DNA of 64,000 bases from Limnoperna fortunei (Eukaryota; Mollusca; Bivalvia; Mytilida; Modiolidae), in the NCBI GenBank assembly GCA_944474755.1, contig OX104111.1, positions 100,617,178 through 100,681,177 on the forward strand, in the 5' to 3' direction. The translations under genes and the position numbers were made by a program. The notes under the pieces are model-generated. The model had not been told where the DNA came from, ran no database searches, and saw only the letters and a program-made list of their open reading frames with translations. Every line of letters begins with the position of its first letter. Position 1 is the stretch's first letter. Of this stretch, positions 10,442 to 22,260 are shown in pieces.

Positions 10442-10924
10442 GATGTCGCCATTTATGTTATTGTTTACATGAGTGACAACTGTTCACTACTGTTCACTAC
10501 TGTACTACTCTAATTGTTTCGAAATACGAAATATGGGTTTCAATACATAATAGCAATAAACGTTCAGGAATATATGTACATGTACAACAAAGTACATGTA
10601 GTTGTATGTAAATTATCAATTTTAGGTTAACTGTATGCTAGGTAAATCTGTTAATATCAAAAACACGTAAATAAAATAATCTGTTGAAATATAAAAACAC
10701 ATATGAAAGGGGAGGGGGCATATATGTATAAATTAATAATTTCTAACTCGTTTCACCTGGGACTAGTGTTAATTTATAGGTTCATGATTTCTTTCACGTA
10801 GTAATAATTGTCCGTCAGTACTTCCCCAAAAAAATTTCCATCAAACATTTCTGGTCTATTGAAACGGGGGATTTGTATGACAATTATGGCGATTCGTAGT
10901 TCAATTCATAACTCAATTTATATC

Positions 10925-12452
10925 TTTACTACACATTACAGATTTCAATTCACATTTAATTAGCATTGAATTGACATTTTGTGTTCATGTTAATACAATT
11001 CTAATTAGAATATTTTACTTAGAAGTTTCCATTTTAAAAGATAGTCAAAATTAATAAAATAGCAAACTGTAATGAATATTGATGCATGTAAGTAAATATT
11101 TGCTTATGAAATTTATTTTTTTTTTTAAATATGTGCTGTTTTGAAATTTAAAATGTTAACTAACTTGTTTTCGAGTTAATATATTCGCTAAATCGCAAGA
11201 AAAAACTTACAACTCCGATCGAGATATACATAGAAAGGTTTGTATATTTTTGATTTACGATTGTCGTCTTCAACTACTGAAATAGCCTTTAATTAGGGAT
11301 AATTTAAATACTTTATTGTTACCTCTATCATCGATGATTTTTAAAGACATTAATGCATATCCGGCTTCTTTCTTTGCGTCCGTCTTCATTCACGTGCAGA
11401 CAGAGGATAGAGCTCTAATTGTAAAGTCTCTTTTTGATAATACCCTATTGTTTAATAACATGTTTAAAAAGTCAATGATTAAATCATCAATGTAGCAACC
11501 TTTTTTATATTATAGCCTTATTTTGATTGGATACGATTCGCAGTGCGTACATTATTTACCTCCCACACTACACTAATGAAAGAAAATGTAAATGTAATTT
11601 TTTTTTAAAGTTTTTTTCTTATTGTTGTTTTGTTGAGTTTCTGTTCTACTTTACCCACATCTCTAAGAGTTAAATGCGTCGACTATCTTTTTTAAAGATA
11701 GTACTTGTTTAACTATTTATACAAAATTCAAACACCATATTCATTTTCTTTACGTTATTACAGCTTTAGACATTGCGAAACTACATATGTAACAGGAAAC
11801 GATCTTTATTGAAGAAATTCCTTTTTTCATCTTTGAAGATGCACGTGTCAATGATATGTTGATCATTTTTCCGTATATGGATAATGTGACATAATTTTAT
11901 TATAAACGTGCTAATTTGCATACTATAACAACCATTCCGTAGTAAGAATCAAGTAATTTACATATATATTACCCAAGATGCAACACGCCATTCAATTTCG
12001 GGTTTCTCGAGTTTTTTCATGTCGTATTTAAAAAGAGACACGAATGACAATTAATACACAACGCACATCGAGTTATCAAAACGGCAATAACTATCATCAA
12101 GTATCAATAATGATCGATTTTAAACACGAAACCGATAAAAAAAATGGTAACACTGTCGAAAGATATCAAGATCGACCACGTCTGATTGTATATTCAACTT
12201 CTTTTGGACATCAAAGTGCCGGGAGTGATTCACTCCCGCCACAGGGGCACGTAAAAATTGATTTACTTGCGCTTTCGATTGATACTGGGTCGGTTTTGTT
12301 ATAGTGTGGGAGAAGGGAAGAAACAGAGTCTATACCCGCCAACTTTCAAAAAATAAAAAAAATATTCCTTCACCCCTATCTACACGGGTTTGTAATTATT
12401 TCTGTTCCGAATTGAATTATCTTCATGAAAAACCCTACCTTTATGTTTCTAA
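10925..12452. repeat. Left arm of a large inverted repeat
   Basis: This stretch is the diverged reverse complement of 15405-15612 plus 17115-17930. Long blocks match almost base for base, for example AAGTCTCTTTTTGATAATAC near 11430 and TAAATGCGTCGACTATC near 11670. The part 11715-12235 has no partner because the right arm is interrupted there. An 86-codon ORF at 12044-12304 lies mostly in this unpaired part and resembles nothing I know. The segment 10521-10924 between the LINE and this arm shows nothing recognisable. Confidence 0.75.
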
Positions 12453-12453
12453 T

Positions 12454-12477
12454 TCCCGTCTCGCATGCGAGACGGGA
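12454..12477. repeat. Perfect 24-nt palindrome
   Basis: TCCCGTCTCGCATGCGAGAC plus GGGA reads the same on both strands. It sits exactly where the left arm of the large inverted repeat ends; the right arm has a foldback MITE at the matching place. Confidence 0.8.
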
Positions 12478-12587
12478 TAAATAATCAAAAGCTAAACAGC
12501 GGAAACCAGTCGTATCTCAAGGATAACAGATAAACAATGCTGTGTCTTGATTGGCTGCTAAATCGGGAGATAGTTGCCGATTGGAAA

Positions 12588-12657
12588 ACAAATAAGCAGA
12601 GCTAAGTTAGGGATGAAAACCCGGCATAATTACGGGGCGGTAGCAATCATAATAGGC
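12588..12657. repeat. Direct repeat D1, copy 1
   Basis: About 70 bp starting ACAAATAAGCAGAGCTAAG, repeated with few mismatches at 14669-14735. The two copies flank the decayed LINE at 13.2-14.66 kb. This may be a local duplication around the insertion; it is much too long for a target-site duplication. Confidence 0.65.
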
Positions 12658-13239
12658 TAAATCCGGAGACAGCTGCCGATTGGCCAACTGTCTTGTCTTG
12701 TTCAGGTAACTACCGCCGTTAGTCGGCGCACTCTATCCTCTGGATAGATATATGTGGTGCACATCATTGCATGTGTATGGTGCATATAGTCACAGTGAGA
12801 ATACGAATAGTTGACGGAGTCAGGTGAACATTTATGTACAGTGTATGGGTTATAATACAGTTAGGCATCCACATATAAGTTATTTAAATGTAGAGTTATT
12901 AAACTCAGTCTACAATTACTACTTTATCGTAAAAGCACTAAAAGCACTAAAAGGCATGAAGCAGCATTATAATTAAAATATCGGGCACTAGTCATAAATG
13001 CACTAAAATGTTTAAATATTGTTAATCTAAAATTTTACTTTCTGATATCAAAAAGGGCATGTATAGCGGTTTCTAAAACTATAAAAGCTGCTAAAACACG
13101 ATGCTTGAGTTAAAACGATAAGATGCACTTGGTCAAGCGTGGAGTCAAAATAAAATTCATAGATATATATACAAGAAGGGTATCATCACTATTGCATTTT
13201 TTCTATTAAAAACACTAAAAGCATCGGATTATACATAGT

Positions 13240-14660
13240 TTATATATTTATAGAATCCTGCCCCCCCCCCTCCTTTAACTGTCTCATCCTTTCCATATGT
13301 AGGTTATAGCACATGTTCCTGGTTAGTTCATCCTGCTCTATATAACCTTGTTTTTTCAGCTTACTGATATACGGCATCTGTTGGTTTGTACAGTCAAGTA
13401 TGAGTTGAAGTAGGTTGTTTTGGGTGACAAACTCTTGGTAAACATCGTTTCTGAGGTTATCTAGGTAGCTTTTGATATGTCGGAGATGCCTTCTCCGAAC
13501 GTTTTCCAGCTTTGGACACTTGAGAATAAAATGTTGTAGATCATCTGGCTCATCTCCGCATAGGCAGCATATAGTTTTGATATAACTATCTCCATACTTT
13601 TTTCTTGTTGTATTAAACAGGTATCTTTGAGTTACAAGCTGATCTTGTGGCGAAATCCAAACTAACACGGAATCAGGTTTCTAACTTTTATTAACTGCAA
13701 ACTTCTATTTACAATATGTACAGATACTTTCACTTTCAACAATACCACATTGGATAACTGCTATTGTCACTGTCTAATCTTACAACTATTACTTGAACTT
13801 AAACTTAAACTTGAACTCCTATAAATGTTACAACCATGTCTTATATACTATTTTATAAAGAATATTGTAGAAAGTTCTTTTTCAAGTAGTTTCTATAATT
13901 ATCTAAATCTTTCTTATTTAATAATAGTAACATGTAAATTCCAGAAGCTTCCAGATAAACAATAGTACAATCAACTAATTTCTAGAATAAACCATAACAT
14001 CATTGTTCTAAATTATATAACAATAATAATATGGCATAATTAAAAATAATCACAAGTAAAAATAATTACAATTGTTCATGTAATATCGTGAATACAGTTC
14101 GCGACAGATCTTGACTTCTGCCGCTCTTATTTTTCTATGTACATTTTCTGCGCCTTCCCAAATATTATGTGGTTGTGACATCGGGTTTTTCTGAAATTGG
14201 AGGTAAAAGGGTTGACTTCTTAGCTATATCTTCCTCACATTGTTGAGACCAGTATAATTTTTGTGCCTTCCTTACTTCTTTTTTCACGCCTTTTTTGATC
14301 TAGGGTTTTTCATTAGTTCATGTATTGTCTCCATTCCATATTTCTCTAAAACTAGTTCAGCCCTTTCTGTAAAAAGTTCGTTGCTATTTCTGTTGAAGCA
14401 ATGTTGTCTAATTAAGATATTATACTTTTCTGATGATGGGCATCTGATTATATTCTTAAGGAGTGACAGTATATTATTAAGAACTATATACATCTGTATT
14501 GGAATTGCACCGACGAATAGGTAAACTGCAGTATTTGAGGTTTTGTTTGGAAGGCCTCAAGATTTTCCTCTGCATCTTTTCTAGTTGTTCTATTTCATAT
14601 TGCCTACATTACATTATCTCAAGCCCATATATCATTCCTGCTAGTCCAAACCAAACTTAA
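13240..14660 (-). pseudogene. Decayed non-LTR retrotransposon, ORF2 C-terminal part
   Basis: Reading down the minus strand, short open segments in several frames line up with the C-terminal half of a LINE ORF2. They are QYEIEQLEKMQRKIL near 14600, GLPNKTSNTAVYLFVGAIPI near 14530, a 69-codon segment at 14493-14284, and a 142-codon ORF at 13668-13240. The last contains a zinc-knuckle-like CCLCGDEPDDLQHFILKC. Stops and frameshifts separate them, so this is a dead 3' fragment. It differs clearly from the intact LINE at 5-10 kb. I cannot name the clade with confidence. Confidence 0.7.
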
Positions 14661-14668
14661 AATACTCA

Positions 14669-14735
14669 ACAAATAAGCAGAGCTAAGTTAGTGATGAAAA
14701 CCCCGCATAACATTGCGGTAGCAATAATAATAGGC
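14669..14735. repeat. Direct repeat D1, copy 2
   Basis: Second copy of the 70-bp repeat at 12588-12657. What follows (CCGACCGCCGTTCG) also resembles sequence downstream of copy 1, as if with an internal deletion. Confidence 0.6.
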
Positions 14736-15208
14736 CGACCGCCGTTCGTTGCCACTCGAGAAAAGCCGAGCGATCACGAATCGGTTACGATTAAAAAAGA
14801 AAAAAATATGCAAGATAATGGGAATTTAACTGTTTTAAAAGGAAAGTCGCATTGATTTGTGTATGTTTATCATAAAATGTGTATCATAAAACTTAAACGG
14901 AGAAAAACGGAAAAACAAGTGAGAAAAGGAGAACAATTTTAATCTTTTCCTGCTTACTGACAAGGTTCACATCAACTATCTTACCGCGTAGAATGATGCA
15001 TCTAGAGATGCTTAGCATAGTGCATGCTTCATATGTTGACTCTGACCTATATTTTGCGGTTGCCTGATTCGGCTAAAACATTGTATACTTATAATGAAGT
15101 GATGTTAATAATAACAATACATAAAAACATTAAAAAACAGTACGTATTTTTGTCCACGAAAAATAAAGCTTAGAGACGGCTAGCTTTTCAGGAAAGCTAA
15201 TACTTGTG

Positions 15209-15404
15209 TCATTTAACTCTCAAATTTTAATAATTTCCACCAGTTTTAAACGAAACGGACAATAAAGTGGACTTTATCGTTACTGAGAAAGTGAGTACCG
15301 AAAGGCATCAATGGCAACAAACGATAAAGTCACCACTTCCGGCCAGGGTTATTGTCCGTTTCGTTTAAAACTGGTGGAAATTATTAAAATTTGAGAGTTA
15401 AATG
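15209..15404. mobile_element. Foldback MITE with 56-57 bp near-perfect arms
   Basis: Arms at 15209-15265 and 15349-15404 are reverse complements (outer bases TCATTTAACTCTC, inner GAAACGGACAATAA). The loop of about 83 bp itself contains an inverted pair, CTTTATCGTT / AACGATAAAG. No coding capacity. Near-perfect arms suggest a young copy or gene conversion. Confidence 0.75.
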
Positions 15405-15612
15405 ACATTAGAAAAATAAAGGTAGGGCTTTTCATGAAGATAATTCAATTCGGAACAGAAATAATTACAAACCTGTGTAGATAGGGGTGAAGGAATTTTT
15501 TTTTTTGAAAGTTGGCGGGTATAGACTCTGTTTCTTCCCTTCTCCCACACTATAACAAAACCGATCCAGTATCAATCGAAAGCGCAAGTAAATAAATTTT
15601 TACGCGCCCCTG
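15405..15612. repeat. Right arm of the large inverted repeat, inner segment
   Basis: Reverse complement of about 12236-12452, with shared blocks such as GGCGGGTATAGACTCTGTTT. It is cut off from the outer part of the arm by the tandem-repeat element at 15.69-17.11 kb. Confidence 0.8.
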
Positions 15613-15689
15613 TGCTCCTGCTCTGCTACATAACGAGTTATGGGACTAAATTCGTACCCTCGCCAAAATAAAATAAAACTAGAGTAAAA

Positions 15690-17114
15690 ACACCTGTGAG
15701 CAATGCTCACCATTGATACCCCCCGCTTCACAATTACTTTGAAAATTTAGGTGTTCTTAATTATGAAATTGAAACTTTATCTAGTTAAACGTGAAGGCAA
15801 AATTGCAGATAATACATGTAACCCTCCCCAATCCCCCAAAGAATGGCATTCCCTATGTCAATGACAAAGTCCATGTTTTTCTATGGCAAACCTCCAATAA
15901 TATTCTGATCAAAATGTTTAATATCCAATGCACAATGGCAATATGTGACCAAGATTCTGTATAAGTTTCAACAAATTCCATTCAGTGGTGTAGGAGGAAT
16001 TGTAAATAAAAGATGGGTATCCCATTATGTCCATTACAAACTCCATGTTTTTCTATGGGAAACCCCAAATATCATTCCGATCAAAATGTTATATCTCCTG
16101 CACAATGGCACTATGTGACATGGATTCTGTGTAAGTTTCAACAAATTCCATTCAGTGGTGTAGGAATGAGTTGCACATAAGAGATGGGTATCCCTTATGT
16201 CCATGACAAAGTCCATGTTTTTCTATGGGAAACCCCAAATATCATTCCAATCGAAATGTTATATATCTAGTGCACAATGGTAATATGTGACAACATTCTG
16301 TGTAAGTTTCATCAAATTCCATTTAGTGGTGTAGGAGGTGTCGCACATAAGAAATGGGTATCCTCTTATGTCAATGACAGTCCGTGTTGTTCTATGGGAA
16401 ACCCCAAATATCATTCCGATCAAAATAATAAATATCTCCTGCACAATGGCACTATGTGACAAGGATTCTGTGTAAGTTTCAACAAATTCCATTCAGTGGT
16501 GTAGGAGGAGTTGCACATAAGACATGAGGACCCCCTTAGGTCAATGACAATGTCCATGTTTTTCTATGGGAAACCCCAAATATCGATCCGATCAAAATGT
16601 TTAATATCTCCTGCACAATGGCACTATGTGACAAGGATGCTGTGTAAGTTTCTTTAAATTCCAGTCAGTGGTGTAGGAGGAGTTGCACATAAGAGATGAG
16701 GACCCCCTTAGGTCAATGACAATGTCCATGTTTTTCTATGGGAAACCCCAAATATCGATCCGATCAAAATGTTTAATATCTCCTGCACAATGGCACTATG
16801 TGACAAGCATTCTGTGTAAGTTTCATTAAATTCCATTCAGTGGTGTAGGAGGAGTTGCACATAAGAGATAGGGACCCCCTTAGGTCAATGACAAAGTCCA
16901 TGTTTTTCTATGGGAAACCCCAAATATCATTCCGATCAAAATGTTAAATATCTCCTGCACAATGGCACTATGAGACAAAGATTCTGTGTAAGTTTCATCA
17001 AATTCCTTTTAGTGGTGTAGGAGGAGTTGCAAATAATAGAAAGTGTAACGGACGGACGGACGGACGGACACCATGAACACTATATACCCCCCGCTTTTCA
17101 AGCGGGGGGTATAA
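15690..17114 (-). mobile_element. Helentron-like non-autonomous element with 171-bp tandem repeats
   Basis: About seven tandem units of 169-172 bp (CACAATGGCA phase marks at 15931, 16101, 16273, 16442, 16614, 16786, 16958). They are followed by a (CGGA)n microsatellite at about 17048-17070 and a hairpin at 17085-17111 with arms TACCCCCCGCTT / AAGCGGGGGGTA. The same 12-mer appears at the other end (15717-15728), giving a subterminal inverted repeat. A second small palindrome, GTGAGCAATGCTCAC, is at 15696-15710. This is the layout of Helentron-associated elements (HINEs) reported from insects and oysters. Several short ORFs in the array are by-products of the repeat. Confidence 0.7.
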
Positions 17115-17925
17115 TAAAATAAAATAAAAAACAAGTTCTATCTTTAAAAAAAGATAGTCGACGCATTTAACTCTTAGAGATTTATGTAAAGTAGAACGGT
17201 AACTGAACAAACAACAACAATAAGAAAAAAACACTTTACAAAACTTATCAAATGAAAGAAAGAGACAAGAAACAGTAACGTTATCTTTCATTAATGTGTG
17301 TGTGGGGGGGGTGGGTGGGGGGGGGGGGTTAAATAATTAACGTGCTGCGAACTGTATCCAATTAAAATAAGGCTAGAACGGTTGCTGCATTGATGTATTA
17401 AACATGGACATTTTATTACATGTTATTAAACAATAGGGTATTATCAAAAAGAGACTTTGCAATTAGAGCTCCATCTCATGTCTGTACGTGAATGACGACG
17501 GACGAAAGAAAGAAGATATAGGCATTAATGGCTTTAAAAATCATATAGCTAACAATAAACGTATTAAAATATCCTCAATGAAAAGCTATTTCATAAGTTG
17601 AAGACCACAATGGTAAATAAATGAAATATAAACCTTTCTATTTTTTCTTTCGATGTAGAAATATATATTTACTGGAAAAAAAGTTACTAGTTCATGTAGT
17701 TTTCGTTTCAAAATTTTCAAAACAGCACCTATTTTTTTTAAAGAAATTTCATAAGCAAATATGTACTTACATGCATCAAGTATTATTGATTACAGTTTGC
17801 TATTTTATTAATTTAACTATCTTTTAAAATGGAAACTTCAAAGTAAAACATTTTAATTAGAATTGTATTAACATGAACACAAAATGTCAATTCAATGCTT
17901 ATTAAATGTGTATTGAAATATGTCA
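17115..17925. repeat. Right arm of the large inverted repeat, outer segment
   Basis: Reverse complement of about 10930-11715. The arm is interrupted at its tip by the hAT transposon: GAAATATGTCA at 17915-17925 and TGTCATGTGT after 21450 join into a sequence that aligns with the left arm tip (GAAATCTGTAATGTGT on the complement). Confidence 0.75.
17296..17333 (+). repeat. G-rich run in the right arm
   Basis: GTGTGTGTGGGGGGGGTGGG followed by more G. It could form a G-quadruplex on this strand and is a likely assembly-error hotspot. It is absent from the left arm. Confidence 0.7.
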
Positions 17926-20900
17926 CAGTGGCGTAGCCACGATTTTTAAAGCTGTAAGCAGGGGGTCTGGGGGGCGGCAGCCTCCCATAAGCTGAACAGA
18001 ATTTGGAAGTCGAAGGATGACTTTGGCCTTCTCCAGGCACTTTTACCCACACATTTCGCTATTGAAGTAATGATTAAAAATGCACAAAAACATGAATATC
18101 AGATAGTAAGTTATCACAGCCAGCTTTGATTTTTTTAGGTTTTTTTTTCTTTTTTCTCTCTTTTTTTCTTTTTTTTTCATTTTTTATTTCTTTTTTTTAT
18201 TTTTTTTTATTTTTTAAAGCTTTTTAAACAGTTATCTGAGAGTTATCTTCAAGACATTGGTGCAAACAGGGACCATTCATATAGGGTCCCGTGGCGAAAA
18301 TACGACTGGGTATACTCAAGAAGTCTGAGTCTGAGTATATAAAAAAACTCCACTAGTGTTAACACAAAGAAGATCGACGAGAAAGTCAGAACAACCCCAA
18401 ATCTTGATCACTGACTTGAAACACAACCATTCAATCTACTTCAAACTGTAATAATCGACCAGCTTAATAAGGGAACAGAAGATGGATTTTGCGGTTACCA
18501 TCTGATGCAAAAGTATTGATGGCTTCATCAAAATCTATTTGGATTTCTGGATGCACATGCATCAGTGACAAGCCATTCAACCTGTCCTCTACCATCGTCG
18601 ACCGAAGATAGGTCTTAACACGTTTCAGTGCACTGAAGGACCGCTCCGCTGTTGCAGAAGTGACTGGCATGGACAGGAGAATCTTAACAGCTGTGTGAAT
18701 GTTTGGATACAGCTCAGGATTAGCATGTTGGACGGTTTCAATCAAAGATCTAGGCTTCTCATTGATATTATCCCACTTGCACCTCCATCTGACCAACTCC
18801 GTTCGAGATGTTGCTAATTTACCTTCTGACAAGTCCGCAGCAAATGGAGCAAAAACACTGGCTTCCATATCAGGAGTTAGCAAATTAAGTCTGGATGGAA
18901 TCTGGTACTGGGCAAGGAACCTGTCTTTGGGAACTATGATCCTCTCTTCGATTTCATTGGCCATATGATCGAGCAAGGGGTAGAATAGGGACCTTCTCCA
19001 GTACTGTTCAGGTGTGTCCGCTGGGGTATTGGTTCTATGTTGTTGTCTACCTGCCGTTCTAGGTTTAGAAGGCTGTACATCTTGTTTCCTGGCAAGCGTT
19101 AGGATTTCTGTATAAAGTTGTTGCCAAATATTGTCGTCCTGCCTGATTCTTCTGAAGCTTTCGACGACAGTTTTTGCCTCCGATGCAGCCTCAACGAGGT
19201 CAAGAGTGGGTCGCTGTAGCAAGTTTGAAAGAGCTAAACTGTACTGCAAAACATGCTCTGCTACAATAAGAGCAACCATGAACCCAAAATCTTGAATAGC
19301 AAGTTTCAATTGTTTTGCATTTTTATCACCATCTGTCGCTAGGTCATCTAAGGTGTCAACAATGATGGAATGTGCTGACTTGAATGTGTTTAAAGCGTCG
19401 GCCCTATTAGACCATCTAGTCTCGCACATACCCTTGATTTTTCGGCGACCATCAAGCACCTCTCTTTGTTCTGCATCAGCCTGTTCCAGCATTGTTTTAA
19501 ACCTTCCTTTTCGCTTTGAAGAATAACTAAAAGCAAACGAAACATCCTTTACTATATCAACGGCATTTCGGATGATTGGGAGTTGACACGATTTGACCAC
19601 AGCCAAATTCAAGCAGTGTGCATAGCAATGTACATAATGGGCTTCTGGGATTTCTGCTTGAATACGGGTTCTAATCCCAGAAAATTTACCCGCCATATTA
19701 GCAGCCCCGTCATACCCCTGTCCCCTCATAGCCTGTGTGACTATTCCATACTCGTTGAGTTTTCCCATAATGGTTGCCGCAAGAGCTTCTCCGGTTGTAG
19801 AACTGGCTTCAGCAAATCCGACAAATCCCTCTTTTACTTTCAATACCCCATCTGTATCAGTATCGACATAACGAAGGCATAACGCGACCTGCTCAATGGT
19901 TGACACGTCTGTGGTTTCGTCAGCAATGATACGGAAACAGTTAGCAGCATTGCACTCCTGGACAATACGTCGCTGTATTTGATCGCCACAAATACTGATC
20001 AGCTCATTTTGGATTTGGGGTGATAAATATCTGGCTTTTGGGGGACTATTCTGTAGATGATCAGCTAAAATCTTATCAGTTTCAGCTCTAAATTTGATCA
20101 AAGCGATAAAATTACTCTTGTCTTCCGTATGACCACGGAGGGGAATATTCTGTTTTCCACACAGGTAGATAGTCTTCAAGATGCTCTTTAGAATATCCCG
20201 ATTTCTCGAAATTTTATGCTGGAAAGAGGTACTCAGCATAGAAATGACATCTTCCTTTTTGCCCTCAGCGACGGCCACAAAATTTTCGCTTTTTTCCACA
20301 CAATTTCCATGCCCATATTGCTTCAAGTGACGTTTAATTAAAGTCCCCAAGTTTGCCCAGTCATTCACAGGGTCACGAACAAATGCATGTTCATCACCGT
20401 GTTGAACAGCACACAATATAAACAATAAAGACCATCTTCAGATTGTGAATATCTGAGCCAAGGGAATTTCTCTAGCCATGATCTGGTAAATGCCCTATTT
20501 ACCCCTCGAATCTTTCTAAGGGGAAAAACAAACGATGTCGGAACGAGCCAATTATTCTTTAATAAGAAAAGCTTTTGTTTGTCATCAACAGTTGTTTTAT
20601 GCAATGCAATATCAAATGTTGTAGGCTGGGTAGATTTGGACTCTGGTTCCAATATGGGTGGGCTAACAGAAGCAGCATTGCTATCTGGATCAGCGATGCT
20701 CTGTTGGGCAGACCCTGATTCAAATGTGGGCGGATTAATAGGTACAACATCGCTGCACTGAGCATCACCTTGAGCAAGACTGACGGACTCTGGTGATTTT
20801 TGTTTTTCTACGGGATGTTCATCAATACTTGTAGAGGGAGCCGCAGATGAGACATTTTGCGGTTTCGAAAAATATTTCGTCACTTAATTTACTTTGTCCC

Positions 20901-21450
20901 TTGTCTATTTCGGAAGACTTACTCCTCTTCATTTTAATTGATCTGCTTGCTACTGATTTATGTAAACTTATTATTATTTTATGAAATGCTACGGTAGCAC
21001 GAATAAATCGTGAATAATTCACTCAATGTGAATGATAGCCGGATTGCTTAATCAAACTGTTCAAGATTTATAAAGGACGCAGGTTAAAATCGTGACGTCA
21101 TGAGTCAAGAAGTAAATTAAACGCAGTTACTTTTGGGGCACCAACAGGGTAACTCCTCATGTCGCATTTTAAAAGCTATATTTTCGGGGAGGTCGCAAGT
21201 CGTTTTTGGCATATAATGTAGGTCGATTTTTGATTAATCGTAATTCAAGATCAAACGAGATGTTGAACAGTATACACAAATAATGTAGTAATAACTATAA
21301 TTAAGTTAAATGTTTAACTTTGTGCGTCCATTGATTTGATCTTGAACTTCATATATTCATAAACCCAGAAAAATGCAAATACGAAAAAAAAAATTGCCAA
21401 AATTATTTGTAAGCACATGCTTACAGTGCTAATAAACAGCTACGCCACTG
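17926..21450 (-). mobile_element. hAT transposon, 3525 bp, 5-bp target duplication
   Basis: Bounded by terminal inverted repeats CAGTGGCGTAGC (17926) and GCTACGCCACTG (ending 21450), with TGTCA duplicated at 17921-17925 and 21451-21455. The repeat extends imperfectly inward (GTAAGCA in both ends). A T-rich stretch lies at 18126-18225. The 5-bp duplication is shorter than the classical 8 bp of hAT elements but is known for some hAT subgroups. It carries one broken transposase gene, so this copy is not autonomous. Confidence 0.88.
18464..20932 (-). pseudogene. hAT transposase with TTF zinc finger (ZMYM1-like), two frameshifts
   Basis: The reading starts at ATG 20932 (MKRSKSSEIDKGQSKL) and shifts frame near 20885 into a segment holding KYFSKPQNVSSA and the start of a TTF-type zinc finger (FPWLRYSQSEDGLYCLYCVLF). 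It shifts again near 20390 into a 653-codon ORF. That ORF has the RNase H-like hAT core: IIADETTDVS (first Asp), GQGYDGAANMAGKFSG (second Asp), HCYAHCLNLAV and CETRWSNRADAL. It ends in the dimerisation region SATAERSFSALKRV with the likely catalytic Glu. Transposases of this type cut and paste the element between its terminal repeats. I see no slippery site at either break, so single-base indels are the simple explanation. Confidence 0.85.
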
Positions 21451-22080
21451 TGTCATGTGTACACTATTCCGCCAAAAATAGGGGGAGATAAATAATTGCA
21501 ACGGAACCATCAGCGAATTTTATCCTCAATTAATTCTACGTGTTTATAGTAAACAATACATGTGTCATCGAAACACTGTGTCTCATGTAAGTCATTTGGC
21601 GTTCCGATAATTACAAATGACCTAATTACCTTTGTGTAGAATTATTTGTATGACAATCATTTCACGATAGAGAGAGATTGCGTGTGCAGGCGGTCAAATC
21701 AAGAAAATATGGCGTAAATATATCACCAGCGTGAGGATTGTTTATAGATATGATGGTCAACAATGCAAATATTAATTCTACCCTAGACGAAATGCGCAAA
21801 AAATACACGACGTATAGGTTTATCATTTAATTATTGTTTATCAGTTCCAAATGGCATTCTTTGGCATAAAATCATTTTCTTAAGTTTAATTACGACTACC
21901 AACTTTTTTAAAACACCAGTCTGTTGGAATAATAATTGAGAAATGCAAATAGGGATGCTTTTCAGAGTAAACTATAGTAGATTGTTCGAACGCAGAATTT
22001 TTTACTATTTTTGTCCAATCAGAATGCAAGTTTGTCTTCAATTATAGTAAGTTACCATGGGTAAGCGTCTTTTAGTTCAA

Positions 22081-22260
22081 AGGTCACTATTCGAAAATAT
22101 ACCGACTGCGTCGGAATAAGCGAGGGTACGATTATTCGTTCTATGCCATCCGAGCTGCCACCTAGCAACGTCACTGACATGATGTGGAAGCCTTGCCATG
22201 CGAACTTCCACCTGCTACGTCACTGACATGATGTTGAAACCTTGCCATGCGAACTTCCAC
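22081..22260. repeat. R1 fragment plus 49-bp tandem repeat
   Basis: ACCGACTGCGTCGG and CGAGGGTACGATTATTCGTT are followed by about 2.5 units related to the 3994-4156 array. The array resumes at 22800 (ACTTCCACGTGGCTACGTCG) after the inserted MITE. The stretch 21456-22080 shows nothing recognisable. Confidence 0.65.

Larger units (their letters stand above)
4927..10520 (-). mobile_element. CR1/L2-like non-LTR retrotransposon with 2A peptide, near complete
   Basis: On the minus strand this element has ORF1 (10441-9513), a spacer of about 0.9 kb, an intact ORF2 (8601-5188) and a 3' untranslated region ending in AATAAAATATG followed by (GTTTA/TAAAC)n near 4930-4945. A short-repeat 3' end without a long poly(A) tail fits CR1/L2-group elements. 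The 5' limit is uncertain, somewhere between 10445 and about 10920, and I could not identify a target-site duplication. The intact ORF2 implies a fairly recent insertion. Confidence 0.85.

Noticed and set aside
4927..10920. Target-site duplication for the intact LINE
   Set aside because: I compared the 3' junction near 4930 with sequence upstream of ORF1 and found no convincing direct repeat, so the 5' boundary stays open.
16034..16492. ORFs in the 171-bp array
   Set aside because: They repeat with the array unit on both strands and reflect repeat composition only.
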